DNA of 64,000 nucleotides from Paenibacillus sp. MZ04-78.2 (GTDB lineage: Bacteria; Bacillota; Bacilli; Paenibacillales; NBRC-103111), in contig NZ_JANAVJ010000005.1 in the NCBI RefSeq assembly GCF_024213375.1, positions 1 through 64,000 on the forward strand, given 5' to 3'. Within the stretch, counting starts at the first letter, position 1. Each line of letters starts with the position of its first letter. Shown one piece after another: positions 28,518 to 37,564 of the stretch. The notes under the pieces are model-generated. The model was not told where the DNA came from. It searched no databases and saw only the letters and a program-made list of their open reading frames with translations. The position numbers and the translations under genes are program-made.

Positions 28518-29171
28518 ATGTTGAGAAGGCTCATAGCCAAGTTATCGTCCGGTGTTGCCATGGTTTGGGTGCAAACAGCAGTATGGCCTGCTGCTGTTTG
28601 TTTCGCGGAATCGGAGAACCCGGCCCCCGCCGGGGCGGGAATGCTGGGAACACCGGATCGGCTTGTAACGGAAGGCAGTTCAGGGGGCACGTTCTGGATG
28701 ATCTTCCAAGTCCTTTTTTTTCTTCTACTTATTATCGGAATTTTTCTGGTCATCGTGAAGATGATTTCGCAGAAAAATAAATTTTTATCCGGGCGGTCGA
28801 TTCGATCCTTGGGCGGATTGCCGCTCGGACAAAATAAATCGATTCAAGTTGTCGAAATCGGCCGTTCGCTTTATATCGTCGGAGTAGGGGAGAACATTCA
28901 GCTGCTTGAAAAGATCGAGGACGAAACCGAGGTCGCTTTGATTACGGAGCTGATGTCTTCCGGCCCGGCGTTTGCGGGTCCGACCTTCGATTCTATCGGA
29001 GGCTGGCTCAAAAAGCTTCGCAACAAGCCGGCAGTCGAAGAAGACATCGAAGTGACAGCCTCGTTCCAAGAGGTGTTTCACACAAAAATCCAGCATATGT
29101 CGGATCAGAAGAAACAAATGGAACAGCTGCTCAAGCAAGACACTAATTCAGATCGGTTGAATGATAAATGA
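28518..29171 (+). CDS. fliO: Flagellar biosynthesis protein FliO (FliZ in Bacillus)
   Basis: FliO is a scaffold for assembly of the FliP export-gate ring. The 217 residues have a probable signal sequence (up to about residue 32), a transmembrane segment (WMIFQVLFFLLLIIGIFLVI) and a cytoplasmic FliO domain (IRSLGGLPLGQNKSIQVVEI, GRSLYIVGVGENIQLLEKI). It overlaps fliP by 4 nt. Confidence 0.92.
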   Translation: MLRRLIAKLSSGVAMVWVQTAVWPAAVCFAESENPAPAGAGMLGTPDRLVTEGSSGGTFWMIFQVLFFLLLIIGIFLVIVKMISQKNKFLSGRSIRSLGGLPLGQNKSIQVVEIGRSLYIVGVGENIQLLEKIEDETEVALITELMSSGPAFAGPTFDSIGGWLKKLRNKPAVEEDIEVTASFQEVFHTKIQHMSDQKKQMEQLLKQDTNSDRLNDK

Positions 29172-29932
29172 TGAAATTCAATAAGAGGCTCATTTTCCTG
29201 CTGATTCTTCTTGTTCTGTGCGGTTCGCTCGCAAGCCCTGCCTATGCGGCCGATCCGATTCCCGGAATCAACATCGATATCGGGACATCCGACAACCCGC
29301 AGGGAGCTTCGAGCGCCATTACCATCGTGCTGCTGATTACCATTCTCAGCATCGCTCCGGCCATTCTGATTATGATGACCAGCTTTACCCGAATCGTCAT
29401 CGTGCTCGGCTTTGTCCGGACGTCGCTCGGTACGCAGCAAATGCCGCCGAACCAAATGCTGATCAGTCTTGCGTTATTTCTGACCTTTTTCATCATGGCG
29501 CCAACGCTTGGGGACATTAACCAAACGGCTGTGCAGCCTTATCTTAAGGGAGAGCTGACCCAGACGGCAGCGCTGGAGAAAGCATCCGTTTCGATCAAGA
29601 AGTTCATGTTTCAGCATACCCGGGAAAAAGACTTGAAGCTGTTCCTGGACTACACCAAGGCGCCAAGGCCCAGCGGAGTGGAAGATACGCCGATTACGGC
29701 ACTTGTTCCGGCTTATGCGATTAGCGAGTTAAAGACGGCGTTTCAGATGGGCTTTATGATCTTTATTCCGTTTTTGGTCATTGATATGGTCATTGCCAGT
29801 ACGCTGATGGCGATGGGGATGATGATGCTGCCGCCGGTGATGATTTCGTTGCCGTTCAAAATCTTGCTGTTCATCCTTGTGGACGGTTGGTATCTCGTCG
29901 TTCGTTCGCTGCTGCTCAGTTACAATACATAG
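29168..29932 (+). CDS. fliP: Flagellar export-gate protein FliP
   Basis: FliP forms the core of the type III export gate. The 254 residues begin with a cleavable signal sequence ending ASPAYA, followed by membrane segments and the family signatures SFTRIVIVLGFVRTSLGTQQ and PPNQMLISLALFLTFFIMAP. Two adjacent ATGs (29168, 29171) are possible starts. Confidence 0.98.
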   Translation: MMKFNKRLIFLLILLVLCGSLASPAYAADPIPGINIDIGTSDNPQGASSAITIVLLITILSIAPAILIMMTSFTRIVIVLGFVRTSLGTQQMPPNQMLISLALFLTFFIMAPTLGDINQTAVQPYLKGELTQTAALEKASVSIKKFMFQHTREKDLKLFLDYTKAPRPSGVEDTPITALVPAYAISELKTAFQMGFMIFIPFLVIDMVIASTLMAMGMMMLPPVMISLPFKILLFILVDGWYLVVRSLLLSYNT

Positions 29933-29957
29933 ACGGACCACTCGGGAGGAAAGCGCA

Positions 29958-30227
29958 TTGAGCTCGGAATTTGTAATCAGATTGGCCGGAGAAGCGGTAT
30001 ACACCACGCTTAAAGCCAGCGCTCCGATGATGGTGCTGGCGCTGACGGTCGGCTTGATCATCAGTGTGTTTCAAGCGACGACGCAAATTCAGGAGCAGAC
30101 CCTTGCCTTTGTTCCGAAAATCGTCGTTGTGCTGCTTGCGATACTTATATTCGGTCCTTGGATCCTGACGACACTTGTTGATTTTACCTATAATCTGTTG
30201 AATAACCTGTATAAATACGTGGGATAG
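29958..30227 (+). CDS. fliQ: Flagellar export-gate protein FliQ
   Basis: The 89-residue protein has two transmembrane helices and the FliQ signature VGLIISVFQATTQIQEQTL. The TTG at 29958 is chosen because GGGAGGAAAG precedes it and the product begins MSSEFVIRLAGEAVY, matching the B. subtilis length of 89; an upstream in-frame ATG at 29877 lies inside fliP. Confidence 0.97.
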   Translation: MSSEFVIRLAGEAVYTTLKASAPMMVLALTVGLIISVFQATTQIQEQTLAFVPKIVVVLLAILIFGPWILTTLVDFTYNLLNNLYKYVG

Positions 30228-30230
30228 GTT

Positions 30231-31022
30231 GTGGGTGAAATGGAGTGGGTTTTGCAGGTTCTTCCCGGATTTTTGTTGTTTTTTTGTCGGATTTCTTCGT
30301 TTTTTGTCATTGCACCGGTGTTTTCGGCCCGTAATGTGCCGATGCAGCTCAAGGTAGGGTTATCGTTTTTCGTTGCTTTCATTACGTTCTTCAGTATCGG
30401 GCTGGCGACGCCTGTAGCTATGGATTCGTTGTACATTCTTTCCGTTTTCCGGGAAGTGCTTGTGGGATTAAGCCTCGGTTTCATAGCGTATATGTTCTTT
30501 CAAGTCGTTCAGATCGCCGGTGCGTTCATCGACCTTCAGATGGGGTTCGGTATAGCGAACGTGATCGATCCGCTGACAGGAGCGCAAAGTCCGATTCTAG
30601 GCAACCTGAAGTATATGGTCGCCACGCTGCTGTTCTTAAGCTTCAACGGCCATCATTACTTGCTTGAAGGGATTATGCGAAGCTACGAATGGATTCCTTT
30701 GAATAACGATTTGTTTGTCAAAAATTATAACGGTCAGCTTTCGGACTTTATGCTGAAGACGTTCTCTCAAGTATTTGCCATAAGCTTTCAAATGGCGGCG
30801 CCGATTGTCGTCGCGCTGTTTTTGACCGATGTCGGTCTCGGGCTTCTCGCTCGGGTGGCCCCGCAGTTCAACATTTTCGTCATTGGGATTCCGGTGAAAA
30901 TTATCGTTGGTTTTGTTCTACTGCTTCTCTTGTTTCCGGGATACGAATTAATCTACAAAGAGAAATTCTCGACCATGCTGGAAACGATGACCAAGTTTTT
31001 CGGATTGTTCGCTGGCAGTTAG
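30231..31022 (+). CDS. fliR: Flagellar export-gate protein FliR
   Basis: FliR is the third subunit of the FliPQR gate. The 263 residues are strongly hydrophobic, with about six membrane segments and the conserved region AGAFIDLQMGFGIANVIDPL. The start is GTG 30231 or ATG 30240; the GGGTGA just before the latter does not decide between them. It follows fliQ after 3 nt. Confidence 0.96.
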   Translation: MGEMEWVLQVLPGFLLFFCRISSFFVIAPVFSARNVPMQLKVGLSFFVAFITFFSIGLATPVAMDSLYILSVFREVLVGLSLGFIAYMFFQVVQIAGAFIDLQMGFGIANVIDPLTGAQSPILGNLKYMVATLLFLSFNGHHYLLEGIMRSYEWIPLNNDLFVKNYNGQLSDFMLKTFSQVFAISFQMAAPIVVALFLTDVGLGLLARVAPQFNIFVIGIPVKIIVGFVLLLLLFPGYELIYKEKFSTMLETMTKFFGLFAGS

Positions 31023-31040
31023 CGTATGAGGAGGCAGGCC

Positions 31041-32132
31041 GTGGCTGCATTACGTTTAAAGCTGGATTTGCAATTGTTCTCGGGAGAGAAAACGGAAGCG
31101 GCGACGCCTAAGAAAAAACAAGAAGCCCGCAAAAAAGGGCAAGTGGCCAAAAGCATGGAAGTGCCGGCCGCCTTCATCTTGTTTTTCTCCTTCTTATCGT
31201 TTTTCTTGTTCGGAGGCTACATGAAAGAGCGGCTCGTCGGTTTGTTTCGCTCGATCTTCATCGACTTTCTCAATATGAACGTTACCATGGATAACAGCAT
31301 GGTGTTATTCGAAAAGATCGCCACACAGATGTTTTTGATTCTCGGTCCGATTTTTTTGATCTCGATGGTCATCGGCGTTGCCGGAAATTATGTGCAGATC
31401 GGCTTTTTGTTTACGGGCGATCCGCTCATGATGAAGTTTAGCAAAATTAACCCTCTCGAAGGGGCAAAGCGGCTATTCTCGATGCGGGCCATCGTCGATT
31501 TTCTCAAATCGGTGCTTAAGATGACGGTGATCGGCGTTGTTGTCTATATGACGCTAATGGCGGAAAAGGACAACATCTTGCAGCTTGCGCGGCTGCCGCT
31601 GGAAGAAATCATCGCTTTCACCGCCTCCTTGACACTGCAATTGGGGATAAAAATCGGATTGATTTTGATCGTCATGTCAATTTTGGATTACATTTACCAG
31701 CGCTACGAGTACGAGAAGAGCTTGCGGATGTCCAAGCAGGATATTAAAGACGAATACAAGAAAACGGAAGGGGACCCGCTGATTAAAGGGAAAATCCGCG
31801 AGAAGCAGCGCCGCATGGCACTGCAGCGGATGATGCAGGACGTTCCTAAAGCGGACGTCGTCATCACGAACCCGACGCACTTTGCCGTCGCGCTTCAATA
31901 CGATGCCTCCAAGATGCAAGCGCCTACCGTTATCGCCAAGGGGACCGATTACATCGCCTTGAAGATAAGGCAGATTGCGAAGGATAACGGCATCATAACG
32001 ATGGAAAACAAACCGCTCGCCCGCGCGTTATACGCACAGGTTGAGATCGGAGAATCGATACCGGCTGATATGTTTCAGGCCGTAGCCGAGGTGCTGGCAT
32101 ACGTATACAAAGTTAAAGGAAAAGCGAACTAA
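31041..32132 (+). CDS. flhB: Flagellar export switch protein FlhB
   Basis: FlhB controls export specificity and cleaves itself at NPTH, seen at residues 277-280 (VITNPTHFAVALQY). The 363 residues include the conserved N-terminus (SGEKTEAATPKKKQEARKKG), four membrane segments and the cytoplasmic domain. GTG 31041 is chosen because GAGGAGG lies at 31028-31034; an ATG at 31026 is inside that site. The window also carries the FlhB-C homologue at 1092. Confidence 0.97.
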   Translation: MAALRLKLDLQLFSGEKTEAATPKKKQEARKKGQVAKSMEVPAAFILFFSFLSFFLFGGYMKERLVGLFRSIFIDFLNMNVTMDNSMVLFEKIATQMFLILGPIFLISMVIGVAGNYVQIGFLFTGDPLMMKFSKINPLEGAKRLFSMRAIVDFLKSVLKMTVIGVVVYMTLMAEKDNILQLARLPLEEIIAFTASLTLQLGIKIGLILIVMSILDYIYQRYEYEKSLRMSKQDIKDEYKKTEGDPLIKGKIREKQRRMALQRMMQDVPKADVVITNPTHFAVALQYDASKMQAPTVIAKGTDYIALKIRQIAKDNGIITMENKPLARALYAQVEIGESIPADMFQAVAEVLAYVYKVKGKAN

Positions 32133-32156
32133 TTCCGGAAAGGAGGACACCCTGCA

Positions 32157-34190
32157 ATGAAAGCAAAAGACCTGGTCGTGCTGATCGGCGTGATCGGCAT
32201 CGTTCTGATGATGGTCGTCCCGCTGCCGATATGGTTGCTGGATGTCCTGCTGATTATCAACATATCGGCTGCTCTCATGATCATTCTGATCGGCATGAAT
32301 ACACAGGATGCGCTTCAGTTCTCCATCTTTCCGTCGCTCCTGCTCATCACCACCTTGTTCCGGCTTGCGCTGAACGTATCGACAACCAGAAACATTTTGG
32401 CCCATGGGGACGCGGGCAACGTGGTCAGCACCTTCGGCTCGTTCGTTGCCGAGGGCAATATTGTCGTCGGCTTTGTGGTTTTTATCATTTTGGTGCTGGT
32501 CCAGTTTATCGTTATTACCAAAGGCTCCGAGCGGGTTGCCGAGGTGGCCGCGCGGTTTACGCTCGACGCGATGCCGGGGAAACAGATGAGTATCGACGCG
32601 GATTTGAACGCAGGGCTGATCAACGAACAACAGGCCAAAGAACGACGCGAGAAAATATCGCGCGAGGCCGACTTTTACGGCGCGATGGACGGTGCGAGCA
32701 AATTCGTCAAAGGGGATGCGATCGCCGGCATTATCATGCTGTTGATCAATATCATCGGCGGCTTGATTATCGGAATGGCGATGAAAGGAATGTCGCTTAA
32801 GGAAGCGGGAGCGCTTTATTCGATCCTGACGATCGGGGACGGACTCGTCAGCCAAATCCCGGCGCTGCTGATCTCTACCGCAGCGGGGATTATCGTGACA
32901 AGGGCGGCATCCGAAGGAAACTTGGCGCATGACTTGACATCGCAAATCTTTTCTTATCCGAAGCTGCTTTATATTGTAGCGGGAACGATTACGGCGCTGG
33001 GCATTTTCACGCCGATCCATCTGATCACGACATTGCCGATCGCTGCCGTGCTTGCATTCGCCGCTTACAAAATGCAGCAGACGATGAACCGCAAGCAAGC
33101 CGCTGAAGTCCAGCTTGAGGAGGAACAGCAAATCGAAGAAGTGCGAAGCCCCGAAAGTGTCATCGGCTTGCTGCAGGTCGATCCGATCGAGTTCGAATTC
33201 GGCTACGGACTTATCCCGCTGGCGGATACGCAGCAGGGCGGCGACTTGCTCGATCGCGTCATCCTCATTCGCAGACAATGTGCGCTTGAGCTCGGAATCG
33301 TCGTACCGGTAATCCGGATTCGCGACAACATTCAACTGCGCCCGAACGAATATGTCATTAAAATTAAAGGCAATACGGTCGCTCGCGGCGATTTGCTACT
33401 CGGGCACTACTTGGCGATGAGCCCGGGAATCGACGACGATTCGATTACGGGGATCGATACGCTGGAGCCGGCCTTTGGCCTGCCGGCGCTATGGATTGAC
33501 GAAGCGACGAAGGAACGGGCCGAGCTTTCCGGCTACACGGTCGTCGATCCGCCATCCGTCGTAGCGACGCATTTGACGGAAATTATTAAGAAGCACGCTC
33601 ACGAGCTGCTGGGCCGTCAAGAAACAAAGGCGCTTATCGAGAACGTCAAGGAGCATCACCCGGCGTTGGTCGACGATTTAATCCCGAACGTTCTGTCGAT
33701 CGGAGACGTGCAGAAAGTGCTGGTCAAGCTGCTTCGCGAAAAAATATCCGTCCGCGATCTCGTCACCATTCTGGAGACGCTCGCCGATTATGGCACGTAC
33801 ACGAAGGATCCGGAAGTGCTGACGGAATATGTCCGCCAAGGCTTATCCAGACAAATTACGCAGCAGTACACGATCGGCGGCGAGTCGCTGAAAGTCATTA
33901 CCGTCGGACCGACGCTGGAGAAAAAAATTGCGGAGTCGGTACAGCAATCGGATCAGGGCAGCTATCTCGCGCTCGATCCGTCGTCCAGCCAAGTGATCTA
34001 TCAGAAGGTTACCGATCAAGTAACCAAGCTGCTTCAAGCAGGTCAGCAGCCGATCGTTCTCACCTCGCCTACCATTCGCATGTACTTGAGGCAGCTGCTT
34101 GAACGTACGATGCAGGACATTCCGGTTTTGTCTTACAGCGAGCTCGAGCCGAGTGTTGAAATTCAGAGCATGGGGGTTGTTAATCTATGA
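32157..34190 (+). CDS. flhA: Flagellar export protein FlhA
   Basis: FlhA forms the nonameric ring below the export gate and receives chaperone-substrate complexes. The 677 residues have about eight N-terminal membrane segments, the FHIPEP-type signature region (FVKGDAIAGIIMLLINIIGG) and a soluble C-terminal domain from about residue 320. AAAGGAGGACACC precedes the ATG. It overlaps flhF by 4 nt. Confidence 0.98.
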   Translation: MKAKDLVVLIGVIGIVLMMVVPLPIWLLDVLLIINISAALMIILIGMNTQDALQFSIFPSLLLITTLFRLALNVSTTRNILAHGDAGNVVSTFGSFVAEGNIVVGFVVFIILVLVQFIVITKGSERVAEVAARFTLDAMPGKQMSIDADLNAGLINEQQAKERREKISREADFYGAMDGASKFVKGDAIAGIIMLLINIIGGLIIGMAMKGMSLKEAGALYSILTIGDGLVSQIPALLISTAAGIIVTRAASEGNLAHDLTSQIFSYPKLLYIVAGTITALGIFTPIHLITTLPIAAVLAFAAYKMQQTMNRKQAAEVQLEEEQQIEEVRSPESVIGLLQVDPIEFEFGYGLIPLADTQQGGDLLDRVILIRRQCALELGIVVPVIRIRDNIQLRPNEYVIKIKGNTVARGDLLLGHYLAMSPGIDDDSITGIDTLEPAFGLPALWIDEATKERAELSGYTVVDPPSVVATHLTEIIKKHAHELLGRQETKALIENVKEHHPALVDDLIPNVLSIGDVQKVLVKLLREKISVRDLVTILETLADYGTYTKDPEVLTEYVRQGLSRQITQQYTIGGESLKVITVGPTLEKKIAESVQQSDQGSYLALDPSSSQVIYQKVTDQVTKLLQAGQQPIVLTSPTIRMYLRQLLERTMQDIPVLSYSELEPSVEIQSMGVVNL

Positions 34191-35485
34191 GAGTGAAGCG
34201 GTATGTCGTAGACTCCATGCCGGACGCCCTGCAGAAAATTCGCACGGATCTCGGGAAAGACGCTGTCATCATCAATACGAAAGAAATTCGTTCCGGCGGA
34301 TTTCTCGGCATGTTTTCGAAGAAAAAGATCGAAGTGATCGCTGCCACGGATTCCGCGGCCGGAAGTGGACAGACGGCGTCCGGCAAGTCGGCGACCGCTA
34401 CGTTAGCCAAGCCGGTCGCCCCGGCGGCTAATGCGTTTGTGGGAAGTCCGGCTGCGGCTGCCGCTTACGGGATGCAGCGAGACCGGGAGCGAGAAGCGCA
34501 GCCAGCGCTGTCGTTTCCCGAAGTGCCGGACGTGCTCCCGCCAAGCCCGCCTCCTCAGGCCGGACCTGTTGGGGCACAGCCGGTATCCGTCAGCGGCAAA
34601 GCCAAGGAAGATACGCTGCTTGAAGAGATCAAGCAAATGAAAGAAATGATGCAGAAGCTGTCTTTGCAGCGTATGCCGGAGGAAGCTCAAGATCCCGTCT
34701 TGATGGAATTGGAACGCCGGCTGCTCGACCAAGAGATCGATTCGCAGTTTATCCGGGAGCTTCTGGCCAAAGTATCGGAGGAAGCCGAAACCGAAGGCGT
34801 TCCCGTCACGGAACAATTTGCGATTGGCTCCCTCCGGACGCAGCTCCACACGCTGCTTCAGCCGCAGGGCGGCAAAGGGATCGCTTCCGATACCCGGATC
34901 GCGCATTTTGTCGGGCCTACGGGCGTCGGCAAAACGACGACGATTGCCAAGCTGGCTGCCGAACAAGTGCTGAAGCACCGCCGCAAGGTCGGGTTCATCA
35001 CCTCGGACACGTACCGGATCGCAGCAGTGGAGCAGCTCAAGACGTACGCTACCATTTTGAACGTGCCGCTTGAGGTGGTCTTTTCTCCGCTGGATTTGAA
35101 CAAGGCATTCGAGAATTTGAAAGACTGCGATCTTATTTTTATGGATACGGCCGGTCGAAACTTCCGCAACGAGATGTACGTTTCGGAGCTGAATGCGCTG
35201 CTTCAATCCGGAGGGAAGAGCGAAACGTTCCTGGTACTCAGCTTAACGACCAAATATAAAGATATGAAGGCCATTACATACAACTTCAGCAAGTTCAAAT
35301 TAGATAAAGTATTGTTTACGAAGAAGGACGAGACCGATTCGTACGGCGCCGTCGTCAACCTCATCCGCGATTTCGGATTGCAGACTTCTTATATCGCCAA
35401 CGGGCAGAGCGTTCCCGACGATATCGAGGAGTTGAACGAGAGGCAGTTGATTGATTGGATTCTGGAGGATAACAACCATGAATGA
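34187..35485 (+). CDS. flhF: Flagellar positioning GTPase FlhF
   Basis: FlhF is an SRP-family GTPase that sets the number and position of flagella. The 432 residues comprise the basic B domain (MRVKRYVVDSMPDALQKIR), a Pro/Ala-rich linker, and NG domains with P-loop [28 protein letters not shown] and MDTAGRN. It overlaps flhA and flhG. Confidence 0.97.
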   Translation: MRVKRYVVDSMPDALQKIRTDLGKDAVIINTKEIRSGGFLGMFSKKKIEVIAATDSAAGSGQTASGKSATATLAKPVAPAANAFVGSPAAAAAYGMQRDREREAQPALSFPEVPDVLPPSPPPQAGPVGAQPVSVSGKAKEDTLLEEIKQMKEMMQKLSLQRMPEEAQDPVLMELERRLLDQEIDSQFIRELLAKVSEEAETEGVPVTEQFAIGSLRTQLHTLLQPQGGKGIASDTRIAHFVGPTGVGKTTTIAKLAAEQVLKHRRKVGFITSDTYRIAAVEQLKTYATILNVPLEVVFSPLDLNKAFENLKDCDLIFMDTAGRNFRNEMYVSELNALLQSGGKSETFLVLSLTTKYKDMKAITYNFSKFKLDKVLFTKKDETDSYGAVVNLIRDFGLQTSYIANGQSVPDDIEELNERQLIDWILEDNNHE

Positions 35486-36347
35486 TCAGGCACAAGAGCT
35501 TCGGAATCTGATCAAGCATCGATGGAACTCCACAGAAAAGTCGACACGCATCCTCGCCGTTACGAGCGGTAAGGGCGGGGTCGGCAAATCGAACTTTACC
35601 CTGAATTTTGCTCTTGCGCTTCAAAAAAGAGGATTCAAAGTACTCATTTTCGACGCCGATATCGGTCTGGCCAATATCGACGTGCTTATGGGAATTACGC
35701 CGAAATACAATTTGTATCATTTGCTGAAAAAAGAAAAGACGATTTGGGACATCATTCATAAGGGTTATAACGATTTGCAGTTCGTGGCAGGCGGGTCAGG
35801 CTTCAACGACCTGATCCGGCTGTCCGAGGAACAATTGGATTATTTTCAAGAACAGATCGGCCAGTTGAACGGACATGCGGACTTTATCATTTTCGATACG
35901 GGAGCCGGGTTGTCCAAAGAAACGCTCAAATTTATCGTTGCCGCACAAGAAACGATCGTGGTGACGACGCCGGAGCCGACTTCGATTACCGATGCTTATG
36001 CCATTATCAAAATGGTGAGCGCGATGGATTACGACATTCGCTTCCGGCTGGTCGTCAACCGGGTGACCGATTGGCGGGAGGGCAGGCAAACCGCCGAGAA
36101 AATCAGGTTGGTCGCCAAGCAATTTTTGAATCTGGATATTCCAACAATCGGCTACGTGCTTGATGATGCTGCGGTATCCAAAGCCGTAAAAAAGCAGGTG
36201 CCTTTCACCGTAGCTTTTCCGTCAAGCGCCGCATCCAAATCGATCTATGATCTGACCGATGATTTTATTGCGAACCAAAAACCGGCGGACATGAACTCGG
36301 GGGCGGTCAAAGGCTTCTTGAATCGAATGATTAAGCTGCTTAAATAA
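35478..36347 (+). CDS. flhG: MinD-like ATPase FlhG (YlxH)
   Basis: FlhG regulates flagellar number and stimulates FlhF GTPase. The 289 residues begin MNDQAQELR, the DQAxxLR activator helix that contacts FlhF, followed by the deviant Walker A SGKGGVGKSN and FDADIGLANIDVLMG. The start at 35478 is supported by that motif and by GGAGGATAAC upstream; an ATG at 35451 is also in frame. It overlaps flhF by 8 nt. Confidence 0.97.
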   Translation: MNDQAQELRNLIKHRWNSTEKSTRILAVTSGKGGVGKSNFTLNFALALQKRGFKVLIFDADIGLANIDVLMGITPKYNLYHLLKKEKTIWDIIHKGYNDLQFVAGGSGFNDLIRLSEEQLDYFQEQIGQLNGHADFIIFDTGAGLSKETLKFIVAAQETIVVTTPEPTSITDAYAIIKMVSAMDYDIRFRLVVNRVTDWREGRQTAEKIRLVAKQFLNLDIPTIGYVLDDAAVSKAVKKQVPFTVAFPSSAASKSIYDLTDDFIANQKPADMNSGAVKGFLNRMIKLLK

Positions 36348-36400
36348 AAGAGAACGTCCTCCGCCTTCAGAATCGGACACAACACAGAGGAGTGAAACGT

Positions 36401-37516
36401 ATGCAGCCTTATGATGTGCTGGTGGTGGATGATTCGGTTTTTATGAGGAAAATCATCACCGACCTTATATCGGGGGACCCGGCGCTGCGGGTAGTAGGAA
36501 CCGCGAAGAACGGCAAGGAAGCCGTCGAACTGGTCAAAAAGTTGAACCCCCATGCGGTTACCATGGACATTGAAATGCCGGAGATGAACGGGTTGGATGC
36601 GCTTCGCGCGATCATGAATGAGCACCCCGTTCCAGTCGTCATGTTAAGCAGTTTGACTCAGGAAGGTGCGACGGAGACCATCAAAGCGCTCGAATGGGGG
36701 GCTGTCGATTTCGTCGGAAAACCGTCGGGTTCGATTTCGCTCGATTTGCATAAAGTCAAACAGCTGCTGCTCGAAAAACTGCACATCGCGGTAAAAACGA
36801 ACATGCGCAAGCTGTCGCGTCCCGCGATGAGCAAGCCGACGCTGAAAGCGCCGGAGGTGACGAAAGATCCGCGGCCGTTCCCGGAACCGGCTTCAAGAAC
36901 GGAACGGCGTCCTGCTGCCGGTACGGCCGGATTCGAACATATCGTCGCCATCGGCACCTCGACCGGAGGGCCTCGGGCGCTGCACCAGGTGCTGTCCGAT
37001 TTCCCTGACCACTTTCCCGCTCCGGTCGTTATCGTCCAGCATATGCCTCCTAATTTTACCAAGTCGCTGGCGCAGCGGCTCGATTCCGTTTCAAGGCTGA
37101 AGGTGGTTGAGGCGGAAGCGGGCATGATTCTGGAGAGCGGCACCGCTTACGTGGCCCCCGGCGGCTATCATATGACTGTCGCCCGCAACGGGAGCCATTC
37201 TTACAAGATTCATCTGTCCAAAGAAGATCCGCGCGGCGGACACCGCCCATCGGTGGACGTGCTTTTTGAATCGCTGCTGCCGATGAGGGAGCTTAAACGC
37301 CATATCGTACTCATGACCGGCATGGGCTCTGACGGAGCGAAAGGGATGCTCGCGCTGAAGCAATCCGGGGCCGTGACGACAATCGCCGAATCGGAAGATA
37401 CCTGCATTGTATACGGCATGCCCCGTGCGGCGGTGGAGCTGAAATGCGTAACGCATGTGCTCCCCCAGCAGGAAATTACCGCTAAGCTGGTACAAGCCGT
37501 CGCCCGCGAACCCTGA
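36401..37516 (+). CDS. cheB: Chemotaxis methylesterase/deamidase CheB
   Basis: CheB removes methyl groups from receptors when phosphorylated. The 371 residues have an N-terminal receiver domain (Asp56 in VTMDIEMPEMNG), a ~55-residue linker, and the C-terminal esterase domain with the Ser in AIGTSTGGPRAL, His in VVIVQHMPPNFT and Asp in MTGMGSDGAKGM. GAGGAGTGA precedes ATG 36401. Confidence 0.98.
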   Translation: MQPYDVLVVDDSVFMRKIITDLISGDPALRVVGTAKNGKEAVELVKKLNPHAVTMDIEMPEMNGLDALRAIMNEHPVPVVMLSSLTQEGATETIKALEWGAVDFVGKPSGSISLDLHKVKQLLLEKLHIAVKTNMRKLSRPAMSKPTLKAPEVTKDPRPFPEPASRTERRPAAGTAGFEHIVAIGTSTGGPRALHQVLSDFPDHFPAPVVIVQHMPPNFTKSLAQRLDSVSRLKVVEAEAGMILESGTAYVAPGGYHMTVARNGSHSYKIHLSKEDPRGGHRPSVDVLFESLLPMRELKRHIVLMTGMGSDGAKGMLALKQSGAVTTIAESEDTCIVYGMPRAAVELKCVTHVLPQQEITAKLVQAVAREP

Positions 37517-37564
37517 CTTCCGGGTAAGCTTGAATAGAGCAATTACCATGATGGAGGTGTAGAT